Counted from the first letter of the stretch, positions 27,348 to 37,175 are shown. The stretch is 64,000 nucleotides of DNA from Paenibacillus phocaeensis (GCF_900021165.1 NZ_FCOQ01000021.1:2567-66566); one strand, 5' to 3'. Translations and numbers: made by a program. Notes: generated by a model not told the origin, from the sequence alone.

Positions 27348-29795
27348 GTGAGCATGCTGGAGAACTTTTTGCCGGCGTTTCTCGAAGAGGTTGTAGGCGA
27401 CCGCTTTGGCCGGTATTCCAAATACATTATTCAGGATCGGGCAATTCCCGATATTCGCGACGGATTGAAGCCAGTGCAGCGGCGGATTTTGTACGCGATG
27501 TACGATTCCGGCAATACGCCGGACAAGCCGTACCGCAAATCGGCCAAAACGGTCGGGGACGTGATGGGCAACTATCATCCGCACGGGGACTCTTCGATTT
27601 ACGAGGGGATGGTGCGGATGGCGCAGCCGTGGAAGATGGGCCATACACTGATCGACGGCCACGGCAACTGGGGTTCACAGGACGATGACCCGGCAGCGGC
27701 AATGCGGTATACCGAAGCGCGTCTGTCTGCGATTGCGATGGAACTGCTGCGCGACATCGAGAAGCGCACCGTGCCGTTCAAGGATAACTTCGACAACACG
27801 GCGAAGGAGCCGGTGGTGCTGCCGGCGCGTTTTCCGAATCTGCTGGTCAACGGGGCCAGCGGGATTTCGGCAGGGTTTGCGACGGAAATTCCGCCGCATA
27901 ATCTGCGCGAGGTGATCGACGCGTGCATCGCCTTGATGGAGAAACCGGAAATGACGCTGGAGGAAATCCGTTTGTTCGTCAAAGGACCGGATTTCCCGAC
28001 GGGCGGCATCATCATGGGCGAAGACGGCATTCAGGAAGCGTATCAGACCGGCAAAGGCCGGATCTATCTGCGTTCCAAGACGGAAATCGAGACACTCCGC
28101 GGCGGGAAGCAGCAGATCGTCATCACCGAAATTCCTTATCAGGTGGTCAAATCCCGTCTCGTCACGGCGATGGAGAATATCCGCCTGGAGAAGAAGGTGG
28201 ACGGCATCGCCGAAGTTCGCGATGAAAGCGGCCGGAACGGGCTGCGCATCGTTGTCGAGCTGAAGAAGGATGCGGACGCGCAGGGGATTTTGGCGTATTT
28301 GCTGAAAAAAACCGACCTGCAGGTCACCTACAACTTCAACATGGTGGCAATCGTCAACAAAGCGCCGCGCCTGTTGGGCCTCAAAGCGATGCTCGAAGCC
28401 TACATCGCCCACCAGCGCGAGGTCGTCACGTACCGGACGCAATACGAGCTGGAGAAGTTGGAGGACCGCGCACACGTCTTGGAGGGCCTGGTTAAGGCGC
28501 TCAATATTTTAGATGAGGTCATCTCTGCGATCAAAGCCTCCAAGAACCGTCAGGACGCGCAAAACAACCTGCAATGGATGTTCGGGTTCACCGAACGCCA
28601 GGCGGATGCGATTTTGACGTTGCAGCTGTATCGTTTAACCAATCTCGAAATTACGACGCTGCAAAAAGAGCTGGAGGACATCCAGAAGAAGATCACCGTT
28701 CTGCGCGGGATTCTGGAGAGCGACAAGAAGTTGATCGCATTGATCAAAAAAGAGCTGATCGAGATCCGTGACAAATACGGAATCGACCGCCGCTCGCATA
28801 TTCAGGACGAAGTCGAGGAACTCAAGGTGAACCTCGAAGTGCTGGTGGCCCAGGAGGATGTGCTGGTCACCATTTCGCACGAGGGATACATCAAGCGCAC
28901 CAGTATGCTGTCGTTTACAAGATCCGGCGGGGAGCGGGACGGCTCCGGGGTCAAGGAAGGCGACTATATCAAGCACCTGCTTGAACTGGATACGCTGCAG
29001 AACCTGCTGATCTTTACGCAGCGGGGCCAATACTTCCTCCTGCCGGTTCATCAAATCCCGGACTTCAAGTGGAAGGATAACGGAACCGCGATCGTCAACG
29101 TGATCCCGCTGGCGAAGGAAGATCGCATCGTCAGCGTCATCCCGGTGCGAGGATTCGATGAGAATCCGGAGCTTAGTCTGGTATTCGTCACGAAGAACGG
29201 TCAGGTGAAGCGAACGGAATTGAAGGAATACGAGACGAAACGTTCCGGCGCGATCGCCGCTTGCAAGGTAGGCGAAGGCGATGAAGTGCTGAGCGTCACC
29301 GTCAGCCGGAGCAATCAAGAGATCCTGCTGCTGACGAAGCAAGGGATGGCGATCCGGTTCGCCGAGAGTGAAGTGAACCCGATGGGCCGTGTGTCCGCCG
29401 GGGTCCGAGGGATTAATCTAAAGGACAACGACGAGGTTGTCGCAGCGCTGTGGGTCGAAGGGGAGGAAGGCGAGGTTCTCGTCTTGTCGGATCTGGCTTA
29501 CGGCAAGCGCAGCCTGCTGCTGGATTACCCGCTCCAGAGCCGGGGCGGCAAGGGCGTTCAGACGTTCGAATTCAAGGAAGGCAAGCGCGTGAAGCCGAAC
29601 GGCAGCCGCTTGATCGGCGGAATTCACTGCAAAGAGCCGGTACTGTTGCAAGCCGTCACGAAGGAAGGGCATAAGCACATCTTCAGTTCGGAGGAGGCGC
29701 CGCTGGCCGAGCGGAAATCGATTGGGAAAGCGCTGGCGCATCTCGAGAAAAACGATGAAATTACCGAGATGCTGCTCAAAGCCAAATCAGAGTAA
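27348..29795 (+). CDS. parC: DNA topoisomerase IV subunit A (ParC)
   Basis: The cleavage subunit of topoisomerase IV, 815 residues (B. subtilis 806). The breakage-reunion domain contains [20 protein letters not shown], the quinolone-resistance region [19 protein letters not shown] and the catalytic Tyr121 in [11 protein letters not shown]. Ser82 and Glu86, the usual quinolone-resistance positions, are wild type. The C-terminal half has repeated beta-pinwheel blades such as [11 protein letters not shown] and [14 protein letters not shown] 27348 is preferred, with AAGGTGA six bases upstream; ATG 27354 is possible. It pairs with parE and ends before a hairpin shared with the convergent LysR gene. 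Confidence 0.95.
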   Translation: MSMLENFLPAFLEEVVGDRFGRYSKYIIQDRAIPDIRDGLKPVQRRILYAMYDSGNTPDKPYRKSAKTVGDVMGNYHPHGDSSIYEGMVRMAQPWKMGHTLIDGHGNWGSQDDDPAAAMRYTEARLSAIAMELLRDIEKRTVPFKDNFDNTAKEPVVLPARFPNLLVNGASGISAGFATEIPPHNLREVIDACIALMEKPEMTLEEIRLFVKGPDFPTGGIIMGEDGIQEAYQTGKGRIYLRSKTEIETLRGGKQQIVITEIPYQVVKSRLVTAMENIRLEKKVDGIAEVRDESGRNGLRIVVELKKDADAQGILAYLLKKTDLQVTYNFNMVAIVNKAPRLLGLKAMLEAYIAHQREVVTYRTQYELEKLEDRAHVLEGLVKALNILDEVISAIKASKNRQDAQNNLQWMFGFTERQADAILTLQLYRLTNLEITTLQKELEDIQKKITVLRGILESDKKLIALIKKELIEIRDKYGIDRRSHIQDEVEELKVNLEVLVAQEDVLVTISHEGYIKRTSMLSFTRSGGERDGSGVKEGDYIKHLLELDTLQNLLIFTQRGQYFLLPVHQIPDFKWKDNGTAIVNVIPLAKEDRIVSVIPVRGFDENPELSLVFVTKNGQVKRTELKEYETKRSGAIAACKVGEGDEVLSVTVSRSNQEILLLTKQGMAIRFAESEVNPMGRVSAGVRGINLKDNDEVVAALWVEGEEGEVLVLSDLAYGKRSLLLDYPLQSRGGKGVQTFEFKEGKRVKPNGSRLIGGIHCKEPVLLQAVTKEGHKHIFSSEEAPLAERKSIGKALAHLEKNDEITEMLLKAKSE

Positions 29796-29800
29796 GCATG

Positions 29801-29839
29801 AAGTCCCGCGAAATACGCGCAAGCGATTTGGCGGGACTT
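29801..29839. terminator. Hairpin between convergent parC and LysR genes
   Basis: A 9-bp perfect stem (AAGTCCCGC with GCGGGACTT) with a 21-base loop. The following T-run is short (TTTGTTATT). Confidence 0.6.
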
Positions 29840-29847
29840 TGTTATTC

Positions 29848-30723
29848 CTATTCCGTCAAATGGCGGATAAACGCTTGAAGGGTGGGGTCCATGTACGTAC
29901 TGCTGCGATAGACAAGTCCAACGTTCTTGCGCGGAACGGGCTCCGCCAACGGGACAACGGCGATTTCCGCGCGGCGGTTCGCGCCGGTGAGCGTTCGGGC
30001 ATAGGAGCTCGGAAGCACAGTTCCCCCAACGTGATGGAGTACCATCTGCACCTGCGATTCCATCGTCGACAGTTCCATAACGGGCCGGATTTCGATCCCC
30101 TGTTCGGCGCAGGCCGTATCCAGCAACTGCCGAACGTAAAATTTCGGCGGGAACAGGACAAGCGGCAACTGAGCCAATTGCTCCAGCGTGACTTCCGGCA
30201 GCTCCGCGTACGCATGCAAGCTGGAGATGGCCAGCACCAGCTCTTCGTCATAAAGGGGGCGGCTGACGATCTGTTCGTCCTGGAGCGGCAGAAATACGAC
30301 GCCGAGATCCAGGTGATTGGCGAGCAGCCCGGCCCGCGTCTCCTCGGTGGCCAGCTCAAGCACGGTCAGCTCGATGCCGGGGTGCTGGCGATGAAAAGAG
30401 ATCAGTTTGCTCTCCAGCAAGTGGTTGCCGGAGCAACCGATGCGAAGCTGGCCTCGCTGCACCCCGCTGATTTGACCGATTTCCAATTTGGCCTGCTCAA
30501 CCTCGTAAACGACCCGGCGAGCATGCTCCAGCAGGATGGTGCCTGCTTGGGTCAGATAGTTCTTCTTGCCGACCCGGCTGATCAGTGCGGTCCCGAGCTC
30601 CTGTTCCAGCAAACGGATCTGGTGGCTTAAGGTAGGCTGGGTAATTCCCAGCCTCTCCGCAGCTTTGGTAAAATGCAAATCCTCTCCGACCGCGATGAAA
30701 TATTCCAGCAGGCGATGCTCCAA
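29848..30723 (-). CDS. LysR family transcriptional regulator
   Basis: Regulator of 291 residues: N-terminal winged helix (EYFIAVGEDLHFTKAAERLGITQPTLSHQIRLLEQELG) and a C-terminal effector-binding domain of the CynR/CcpC-like group. The start codon is TTG 30723, with AGGAGG upstream on the minus strand. It is divergent from ilvE, and a 14-bp palindrome in the shared region overlaps the ilvE -35 box. It therefore probably controls ilvE and perhaps itself. The effector is unknown. Confidence 0.93.
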   Translation of the reverse strand: MEHRLLEYFIAVGEDLHFTKAAERLGITQPTLSHQIRLLEQELGTALISRVGKKNYLTQAGTILLEHARRVVYEVEQAKLEIGQISGVQRGQLRIGCSGNHLLESKLISFHRQHPGIELTVLELATEETRAGLLANHLDLGVVFLPLQDEQIVSRPLYDEELVLAISSLHAYAELPEVTLEQLAQLPLVLFPPKFYVRQLLDTACAEQGIEIRPVMELSTMESQVQMVLHHVGGTVLPSSYARTLTGANRRAEIAVVPLAEPVPRKNVGLVYRSSTYMDPTLQAFIRHLTE

Positions 30724-30780
30724 GCCGATTCCCTCCTCCTGATTCCATAGATATTGCCAATGATTATAATCGAAACTATG

Positions 30781-30794
30781 TTATTGATCAATAA
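30781..30794. promoter_or_regulatory. Palindrome between LysR gene and ilvE
   Basis: TTATTGATCAATAA is a perfect 14-bp inverted repeat that overlaps the ilvE -35 box, a position suited to repression or switchable control by the LysR protein. Confidence 0.45.
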
Positions 30795-30812
30795 ACGAAG
30801 AATCGGTATAGT
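30784..30812 (+). promoter_or_regulatory. ilvE promoter
   Basis: TTGATC and TATAGT are separated by exactly 17 bases and lie 65 bases upstream of the ilvE start. No T-box or other leader structure fits in the short 5' region. Confidence 0.6.
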
Positions 30813-30877
30813 GAAAAGCAGGAACAAGCGATTCGTACGATTCGTAAATTGATACCTTGGAAAAGAGGAAATGAACC

Positions 30878-31945
30878 ATGGAAAAATGGCCCATCACGTT
30901 AACGACCTCCAAAAAAGCGAAACCGTCCGCCGATCGGCTGGGCTTTGGCAAGTATTTTACCGATCACATGCTGCTCATGGATTATACGGCTGGCCAGGGC
31001 TGGCACGATCCGCGGATCGTGCCGTACGGTCCGCTCTCGCTGGATCCATCGGCGATGGTGTTTCATTACGGACAAGAGGTTTTTGAAGGCATGAAGGCGT
31101 ACCGGACACCTCAGGGGAATCTGGTGTTGTTCCGGCCGGAAATGAATTTGCAGCGGTTGAATCAATCGTGCTCACGCATCGGCATCCCTCAGGTTGATCC
31201 GCAGGAAGTTCTGGAGGGCATCTGCCGCTTGCTCTTGCTGGAGGAAGAGTGGATGCCGGAAGGTGAAGGCAACTCCATGTATATCCGCCCGTTTATAATT
31301 GCGACCGAGGCGGGGCTAGGGGTGCGGGCAGCCCAAGAGTACCGGTTGATCGTCATTTTATCGCCGGTCGGGGCTTATTATCCGGAAGGGATTCACCCGG
31401 TGCGTATTTACGTGGAAGACCGCTACGTTCGGGCGGTGCGCGGCGGGACCGGAGAGGCCAAGACCTCCGGAAATTATGCGGCAGGGATTAAGGCGCAGGA
31501 AGACGTCAAATCGCAGGGGTATTCCCAGGTGCTGTGGCTTGACGGGATCGAAAAACGCTACATCGAGGAAGTTGGCAGCATGAACGTGTTCTTTAAGATC
31601 GATGGAGAAGTGATTACGCCGGAGCTAAACGGCAGCATTCTGGCCGGCGTCACGCGGGATTCCGTCCTTCATTTGCTCCGCGCATGGGGGATACCGGTCA
31701 TGGAACGGCGGATTTCGGTGGAGGAATTGTTCGAGGCTCATCGCGAAGGCCGGCTCGAAGAAGCGTTTGGCACCGGCACCGCAGCGGTTATCTCTCCAAT
31801 CGGCAGCATGACATGGGAAGGGCGTGACATCCAGATTGCCGGAGGCGAAACAGGAGAGTTGTCGGCCCAATTGTACGACACTCTGACGGGAATTCAACGC
31901 GGACAACGGGAGGATTCGTTTGGCTGGCGGTACCCTGTCCGGTAA
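30878..31945 (+). CDS. ilvE: Branched-chain amino acid aminotransferase
   Basis: PLP fold-type IV aminotransferase of 355 residues, BCAT group. It interconverts leucine, isoleucine and valine with their 2-oxo acids, using glutamate/2-oxoglutarate. Visible motifs are VFHYGQEVFEGMKAYR, IRPFIIATEAGLGV, the PLP-binding lysine Lys195 in GEAKTSGNYAAG, the IEEVGSMNVFF block and GTGTAAVISPIG near the end. A purine-rich GAAAAGAGGAAATG leader holds the ribosome binding site. It has its own promoter and a divergent LysR regulator. The liv importer in this window acts on the same amino acids, but is 21 kb away. Confidence 0.94.
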   Translation: MEKWPITLTTSKKAKPSADRLGFGKYFTDHMLLMDYTAGQGWHDPRIVPYGPLSLDPSAMVFHYGQEVFEGMKAYRTPQGNLVLFRPEMNLQRLNQSCSRIGIPQVDPQEVLEGICRLLLLEEEWMPEGEGNSMYIRPFIIATEAGLGVRAAQEYRLIVILSPVGAYYPEGIHPVRIYVEDRYVRAVRGGTGEAKTSGNYAAGIKAQEDVKSQGYSQVLWLDGIEKRYIEEVGSMNVFFKIDGEVITPELNGSILAGVTRDSVLHLLRAWGIPVMERRISVEELFEAHREGRLEEAFGTGTAAVISPIGSMTWEGRDIQIAGGETGELSAQLYDTLTGIQRGQREDSFGWRYPVR

Positions 31946-32068
31946 GGCAGCATCGTTCTTGCCTCTGCCTCATTCCGCCGCCCCTTGGATAATTGCTATA
32001 AGGCAGCAGGAATTTGCCAAGGAAGCAGCGAATTCTTTAGGGGTGATGTAAGGCAAGGAGGGATAAGA

Positions 32069-32479
32069 TTGCATACCGCTGAATTTGCCAGATTGCTTGA
32101 TCTCATCATGAAGGATTATCAGGACCACATGGAGGAGAAGCTGGCTCCAACGCTGACGACGTCGCAATTGACCGTTCTGGAGCTGCTGGAGCAGCAGGGC
32201 AATCTCAAGCCGTCCGATTTGATTCCGTTTCTCTCCACAACGCCGGCCGCAGTGACGATGCTGCTGGACCGGATGGAGCGAGGTGAGCTGATCCGCCGTG
32301 ACCGGGACGAGAACGACCGCCGCAACGTATGGGTGTCGATTACAGATAAAGGACAATCCGAAGTCCAGCGGGGCATCGAAGTTCGCAACGCATATTTGAG
32401 CGGCGTTCTGGACCGCATTTCCACCCATAATCAACAACTGCTGGTATTTCTGCTGGGCAAAATATCCGGGACGAAATAA
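32069..32479 (+). CDS. MarR family transcriptional regulator
   Basis: Winged-helix regulator of about 136 residues. The DNA-binding part is visible as LTTSQLTVLELLEQQGNLKPSDLIPFLSTTPAAVTMLLDRMERGELIRRDRDENDRRNVWVSIT, the standard MarR core. The frame is open from 31985, but TTG 32069 is the likely start because AAGGAGGG lies at 32055-32062. The upstream residues show no homology. It is a single gene 123 bases after ilvE, with a terminator downstream shared with the convergent pseudouridine synthase. Target and ligand unknown. Confidence 0.88.
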   Translation: MHTAEFARLLDLIMKDYQDHMEEKLAPTLTTSQLTVLELLEQQGNLKPSDLIPFLSTTPAAVTMLLDRMERGELIRRDRDENDRRNVWVSITDKGQSEVQRGIEVRNAYLSGVLDRISTHNQQLLVFLLGKISGTK

Positions 32480-32496
32480 GGAACGGTATCAAGTAA

Positions 32497-32548
32497 AGGC
32501 GGGACGCCTGGGAGCGGATGAGATTCATCAGCCCCAGACGTCCCGCCT
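32497..32548. terminator. Bidirectional terminator between MarR and pseudouridine synthase genes
   Basis: AGGCGGGACG (32497-32506) pairs with CGTCCCGCCT (32539-32548), extended inward by CTGG/CCAG. T-rich bases flank both sides. Confidence 0.75.
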
Positions 32549-32550
32549 GT

Positions 32551-33321
32551 TTATATTTCCATCCCGTTCTCTCCAGCCCGCAGCAGAGCTGCGAGCCGGG
32601 TATACATTGCGCTCTCCCACAAATCCCAGGGGAAGGTGCGGGGCGGGAGAGAGAGAAGATCAACCGGCTCTTTTGTTACCGGGTGCGGGAAACCGACATA
32701 CAGCGACCAAAGGGCGATTTGCTGGCCTGGCTGATTCAGCGCTGCGCCATACTTCTGGTCGCCATACAGGGGGCAGCCGATTCGGCTCATCTGCACGCGG
32801 ATTTGGTGCGGCCGCCCGGTGTGCAGCTCCACCTGCACGAGACTCAGCCGTTCTGATGCGGAGCTGCCGAGCACCCGGTAGTCGAGGCGGGCTTCCTTGC
32901 CGCCCGGCGTCCCGGGAGGAACGACGGATACCGTGTTCGTCCGCTCATCCTTGAGCAGCGTATCGGTTAATCGCCCTTGACGCTGCGGCGGCGTGCCGTG
33001 GACGACGGCGACGTACGTCTTGCTGAAGCGGCGGCTGCGCACCATTTCAGCCAGGCGCGAGGCGGCCTTCGACGTCTTGGCGAAGATCATCGCGCCGCCG
33101 ACAGGGCGGTCCAGCCGGTGCACGAGCCCCAGATAGACGTTGCCGGGCTTGCCGTACCGCTCCTTGATGTCCGCCTTCAGCAGATTCAGCAAGTCGGGAT
33201 CGCCGCTGGCATCCTCCTGCGTCGGGACATTAACCGGCTTCTCGATGCCGAGCAGGTGGTTGTCCTCGTAAAGGATCGCCATCGCCGGCTGCCCCGAGGT
33301 CCGCTTGGCTTCGGATTCCAT
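32551..33321 (-). CDS. RluA-family RNA pseudouridine synthase
   Basis: Enzyme of 256 residues that isomerises uridine to pseudouridine in rRNA or tRNA. The catalytic loop GLVHRLDRPVGGAMIFAKT contains the essential Asp. Further family segments are ILYEDNHLLGIEKPVNVPTQ, LHTGRPHQIRVQMSRIGCPLYGD and the C-terminal PHPVTKEPVD. There is no N-terminal S4 domain. The start lies three bases after the stop of the upstream methyltransferase, so the two form an RNA-modification operon. The modified base cannot be predicted. Confidence 0.93.
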   Translation of the reverse strand: MESEAKRTSGQPAMAILYEDNHLLGIEKPVNVPTQEDASGDPDLLNLLKADIKERYGKPGNVYLGLVHRLDRPVGGAMIFAKTSKAASRLAEMVRSRRFSKTYVAVVHGTPPQRQGRLTDTLLKDERTNTVSVVPPGTPGGKEARLDYRVLGSSASERLSLVQVELHTGRPHQIRVQMSRIGCPLYGDQKYGAALNQPGQQIALWSLYVGFPHPVTKEPVDLLSLPPRTFPWDLWESAMYTRLAALLRAGENGMEI

Positions 33322-33324
33322 TCG

Positions 33325-34188
33325 TTATTCCTCCCAGCGTCCCAGAATGCCGCAGGGGAGGTTAAGCCCCGAGCGGGTGATCGGCAGTCCCAGCTCGCCG
33401 GCGGAGATTCGTCCGCCGTAACGCTTCTTCACGGTCATCGACAAAATGTTGTTCAGTACGGTCGGGGAGATGCCGGTCGTATAGGAATTGATCAGGAAGA
33501 AGAGCGGCTTGTCCGACAGAATCGACAAACAGGACTCTACAAACGGGTAGAGGCTGGTCTCCAGCTTCCACATCTCTCCTCCAGGGCCGCGCCCATAGGA
33601 CGGCGGGTCCATGATGATCGCATCATAGCGATTGCCGCGGCGCTGCTCGCGCTGCACGAATTTGAACACGTCATCCGTGATGAACCGCACGGGGCGGTCG
33701 GCCAGTCCGGAAAGCGCCAGGTTCTCCTTGGCCCACTGAACCATTCCCTTGGCGGCATCGACGTGAACGACCGAAGCGCCGGCCGAAGCTGCGGCCACCG
33801 TGGCGCCGCCGGTATAGGCGAACAGGTTCAGCACCTGAACGGGCCGGCCGGCCGCGGCGATCTTGTCCATCATCCAGCGCCAGTTGGCCGCTTGCTCCGG
33901 AAACAATCCGGTATGCTTGAAATTGGTCGGGCGAATATAAAATTTCAACCGGTCATAGGAAATCGTCCAACGGTCGGGAAGCTGCTTCTTCATTTCCCAC
34001 TGTCCGCCGCCGGAGGAGCTGCGATGGTAATGGCCGTGGACCTCGCGCCACTTGCGATCCTCATCGGCAATCGGCCAGATGATCTGCGGGTCGGGGCGGC
34101 GCAGAACGACGTCTCCCCAGCGCTCCAGCTTCTCCCCGTTTCCGGTATCGAGAACTTCATAATCTTGCCAATCATTTGCTACGTACAT
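33325..34188 (-). CDS. RlmI/RlmK-like class I SAM-dependent rRNA methyltransferase
   Basis: Methyltransferase of 287 residues. A beta-rich N-terminal segment is followed by a Rossmann SAM domain with VLNLFAYTGGATVAAASAGASVVHVDAAKGMVQWAKEN (SAM motif I and II), FITDDVFKF and the catalytic-type IIMDPPSYGRG (DPPxF/Y motif). This pattern matches the RlmI/RlmK group, which methylates 23S rRNA bases. It lacks an N-terminal PUA domain of E. coli RlmI. It is followed three bases later by the pseudouridine synthase. The exact target is unknown. Confidence 0.85.
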   Translation of the reverse strand: MYVANDWQDYEVLDTGNGEKLERWGDVVLRRPDPQIIWPIADEDRKWREVHGHYHRSSSGGGQWEMKKQLPDRWTISYDRLKFYIRPTNFKHTGLFPEQAANWRWMMDKIAAAGRPVQVLNLFAYTGGATVAAASAGASVVHVDAAKGMVQWAKENLALSGLADRPVRFITDDVFKFVQREQRRGNRYDAIIMDPPSYGRGPGGEMWKLETSLYPFVESCLSILSDKPLFFLINSYTTGISPTVLNNILSMTVKKRYGGRISAGELGLPITRSGLNLPCGILGRWEE

Positions 34189-34399
34189 GCGTTGATCCTT
34201 CCTTCCGCCGCCTCATGCGGCCAGCCCACTTGGGCATTTCCATTAGTTCTGTTGATTCGGTAGTTATTGTACCTTATTTTTCTATCCGCATGCCACCTTC
34301 TTGGCGAAAACTTCTTCAATTCCCTTTGAAATTGTGATAGTCTTTTCAGCAAAACCCCAAGCCTTTGAGCTGTAAGACAGATAGGAGAGAGATTCGGAA

Positions 34400-36124
34400 A
34401 TGTTACGCCGTTTTTTTTCGTATTACCGACCTTATAAACATTTGTTTATTCTCGATTTCGGCTGTGCCGTGGTGGCGGGTCTGCTGGAGCTCGGCTTCCC
34501 GATCGCCGTCAACCAGTTCGTGGACAAGCTGCTGCCGGGCCGCGACTGGCCGCTGATCATCTGGGCTTCCGCTGCGCTGCTTGGCGTATATCTCCTCAAC
34601 ACGGTGCTGAACTATATCGTGACGTACTGGGGCCATATGCTGGGGGTCAACATCGAAACGAATATGCGCAAAAAAATGTTCGATCACCTGCAGAAGCTGT
34701 CGTTCCGATTCTTCGACAACCATAAAACCGGGCACCTGATGTCGCGGATCTCCAACGACCTCGACAATATCGGCGAGGTGGCGCACCATGGGCCCGAGGA
34801 TGTCTTTATCGCCGGAATGACCTTGATCGGCTCGTTCCTGCTGATGCTCGCGATTAACTGGAAACTGGCGGTGCTGACGTTCCTTGTCGTGCCGGTGCTG
34901 GTCTGGACGGCGCTTTATTTCAACGGGAAAATGACCAAGACCTACCGGGGGCTGTTCTCCGCGCTCGCGGATTTCAATTCCCGGGTGGAGGAGAACATCG
35001 GCGGGATCCGCGTGGTGCAGGCCTTTGCAAACGAACCGCATGAGAAGAAGCTGTTCGAGGAGAACAATAACGCCTATCGAGGCACGAAGCTGTGGGCTTA
35101 CAAAATTATGGCCGGCAGCCTGTCGATCAATTACATGCTGATGCGCCTGGTCTCATTGTTTGTGATGGTTTGCGGAACCTGGTTCGTGATCCGCGGCGAA
35201 TTGACTTACGGGGAATTCATCGGCTTCCTGCTGCTGGCCAACGTGTTTATTCGTCCGATCGAGAAGATAAATGCGATCATTGAAAGCTACCCGAAAGGGA
35301 TTGCCGGGTTCAAACGGTATCTCGAGATTATCGATACCGAGCCTGACGTCGCCGATGCTCCGAATGCCGTGGAGGCTGGGAAGCTGCACGGCGATATCGA
35401 TTTCGACCGAATCTCCTTCGGGTATGAGGGCTCATCCCGCGTGCTCGAAGACGTCAGCCTGAAGATTCGGGCAGGAGAGACGGTCGCCTTTGTCGGGCCG
35501 TCGGGGGCCGGCAAAACGACGTTATGCAGCTTGCTCCCGCGATTCTACGACGTGGACGGCGGACGGATTACGATCGACGGGCGGGATATCCGCAGCTTGA
35601 CCCTTTCGTCGCTGCGGCGCAATATCGGGATCGTCCAGCAGGACGTCTATCTCTTCTCCGGCACGATTCGAGAGAACATCGCCTACGGCAGGCTGGAGGC
35701 TACGGAAGCGGAGATCTGGGAAGCGGCGCGGCGCGCGCAGCTGGAAGAGTTTATCCGCTCGCAGCCGGAAGGGCTGGAGACGGTGATTGGAGAGCGCGGT
35801 GTCAAGCTGTCCGGCGGGCAGAAGCAACGGTTGGCGATCGCAAGGATGTTCCTGAAGAATCCTCCGATCCTGATCCTGGATGAAGCGACATCGGCGCTGG
35901 ATACCGAAACCGAGCTGGCGATCCAGCAATCGCTGGCCGAGCTGTCCGTCGGACGGACAACGCTCGTGATCGCCCATCGGCTGGCCACGATCAAAAACGC
36001 CGACCGGATCGTCGTGGTGACGGAAGAAGGCATTGCGGAGCAGGGGCGACACCAGGAACTGATCTCTGCCGGAGGCCACTATAGCCGGTTGCATCAGGCC
36101 CAGTTCGGACACTTGCATGCCTGA
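34400..36124 (+). CDS. ABC exporter, homodimeric type (YwjA-like)
   Basis: Full half-transporter of 574 residues: six transmembrane helices (about residues 12-300) and an ATPase domain. The motifs are all canonical: Walker A GPSGAGKTT, signature LSGGQKQRLAIARM, Walker B ILILDEATSALDTETE with catalytic Glu, and H-loop IAHRL. A homodimer with two active ATP sites is therefore expected, unlike the pair at 1-3146. Length and context resemble B. subtilis YwjA. AGGAGAGAG lies upstream of the ATG, and a strong terminator follows. Export of a lipid or drug is inferred from the family. Confidence 0.92.
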   Translation: MLRRFFSYYRPYKHLFILDFGCAVVAGLLELGFPIAVNQFVDKLLPGRDWPLIIWASAALLGVYLLNTVLNYIVTYWGHMLGVNIETNMRKKMFDHLQKLSFRFFDNHKTGHLMSRISNDLDNIGEVAHHGPEDVFIAGMTLIGSFLLMLAINWKLAVLTFLVVPVLVWTALYFNGKMTKTYRGLFSALADFNSRVEENIGGIRVVQAFANEPHEKKLFEENNNAYRGTKLWAYKIMAGSLSINYMLMRLVSLFVMVCGTWFVIRGELTYGEFIGFLLLANVFIRPIEKINAIIESYPKGIAGFKRYLEIIDTEPDVADAPNAVEAGKLHGDIDFDRISFGYEGSSRVLEDVSLKIRAGETVAFVGPSGAGKTTLCSLLPRFYDVDGGRITIDGRDIRSLTLSSLRRNIGIVQQDVYLFSGTIRENIAYGRLEATEAEIWEAARRAQLEEFIRSQPEGLETVIGERGVKLSGGQKQRLAIARMFLKNPPILILDEATSALDTETELAIQQSLAELSVGRTTLVIAHRLATIKNADRIVVVTEEGIAEQGRHQELISAGGHYSRLHQAQFGHLHA

Positions 36125-36130
36125 TCCGAC

Positions 36131-36171
36131 AAAAACCGCAGGACTCCTTGGCAGAGGAGCCTGCGGTTTTT
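36131..36171. terminator. Bidirectional terminator after the ABC exporter
   Basis: AAAAACCGCAGG with CCTGCGGTTTTT, plus CTCC/GGAG inside with one bulged A; A/T runs on both sides serve the converging genes. Confidence 0.85.
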
Positions 36172-36186
36172 CATTTTCGAGCCGTT

Positions 36187-37002
36187 TTATCGCAGATACG
36201 CGTAATAGTCCTGGGAACGGCAAATCCGAAATCCAGCCTGTTCATATAACTTCCTGGCTTGAGGGTTGCTTAGCGCCACTTCGAGCCAAATGTCGGATCC
36301 TTCCTTCTTCTCCCGGTCGATGACTTGCCGCAAAGCGGAGCCGCCAATACCTTGTCCCCGGTGTGAGGTGGAGACGACAAAGCCGTAAATCCAAGCCTCT
36401 CCATCCAGGCGGGAGACACGGATTTTACCCACAGCTTCCCCTTCATGGAGAATCAGCTCAGTCTGGTTGATGATCTCTTCGTTTAACGTCTCGAAATAGT
36501 CCTGGGTTTCCTCCGCAGTGAGACCAAATCCCTCCTGGTCGAGACGGGTGAGCAGAGGGCGATCCATCTCATTGGCTTGGCGGAGCGTGACGGGTACGAG
36601 ATGCGGTGGCGGTGTGCTCGCCGAATCCGTCTCCCCGGCGTATCTCATCTGATATTCGCTGAAGTCGAAGCGGCAGGGGAATTTCGCCAGAAATGGCTTG
36701 GCCGTCTCCGAGTTGCCGGGAGCATTCAGGAGAATCGTCGAATACGCAATGACGGAAGACGAATGGAGCCCGCGCCGCAGGAGCGAGGTGAAAATGCCTT
36801 GTCTGCGATAATCCGGGTGAACCATGCCGCAGACTTCCAGTGTGCTTCCGAATGGATACAGGCCCAAGAAGGCAATCAATTTTCCGTCCCGGAACTCCAC
36901 CAAATCCACAGTATGTTCTTCCATCCGGGAGTGGAGCGTGTCCCAATTCAGTTTCAAAGCGATTCCGTCGTGCTGTTCGACGAGGCGCTGAAGGGCTTCC
37001 AC
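36187..37002 (-). CDS. Tandem GNAT acetyltransferase
   Basis: A protein of at least 271 residues with two GNAT-like halves. The N-terminal half has VCGMVHPDYRRQGIFTSLL (acetyl-CoA loop RRQGIF) and the C-terminal half has GFVVSTSHRGQGIGGSAL and ARKLYEQAGFRI. Both pyrophosphate loops look intact. The only standard start codon is GTG 37002, which lacks a ribosome binding site. The open frame continues 11 codons upstream to a TGA, and a good AAAGGATGGTGA lies there at about 37048-37037, suggesting a slightly longer protein with a rare start. Substrate unknown; it lies between two ABC-type genes. Confidence 0.8.
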   Translation of the reverse strand: MEALQRLVEQHDGIALKLNWDTLHSRMEEHTVDLVEFRDGKLIAFLGLYPFGSTLEVCGMVHPDYRRQGIFTSLLRRGLHSSSVIAYSTILLNAPGNSETAKPFLAKFPCRFDFSEYQMRYAGETDSASTPPPHLVPVTLRQANEMDRPLLTRLDQEGFGLTAEETQDYFETLNEEIINQTELILHEGEAVGKIRVSRLDGEAWIYGFVVSTSHRGQGIGGSALRQVIDREKKEGSDIWLEVALSNPQARKLYEQAGFRICRSQDYYAYLR

Positions 37003-37175
37003 ATCTGCCCAAGTCCATGTAATATTTATGACGGCTCACCATCCTTTCTCTAGTATTCTAGCCGATCGGCTGAGAATTGGCACGAGAAATCAGCGCCGCT
37101 CCGCGCTTGACAAACCGCAGAGACAGGCGTAGCTTGAAATTACTGCAAACTTACATATTTTCGGAGGTACGTGTG

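Noticed and set aside
25997..27427. Long minus-strand open frame (476 codons) opposite parE.
   Set aside because: It is antisense to a conserved gene, its translation is low-complexity Arg/His/Gln-rich, and no ribosome binding site or homology is seen.
32977..34263. Long plus-strand open frame (428 codons) opposite the pseudouridine synthase and methyltransferase genes.
   Set aside because: Both antisense genes have clear catalytic motifs; this frame is a codon-bias shadow.
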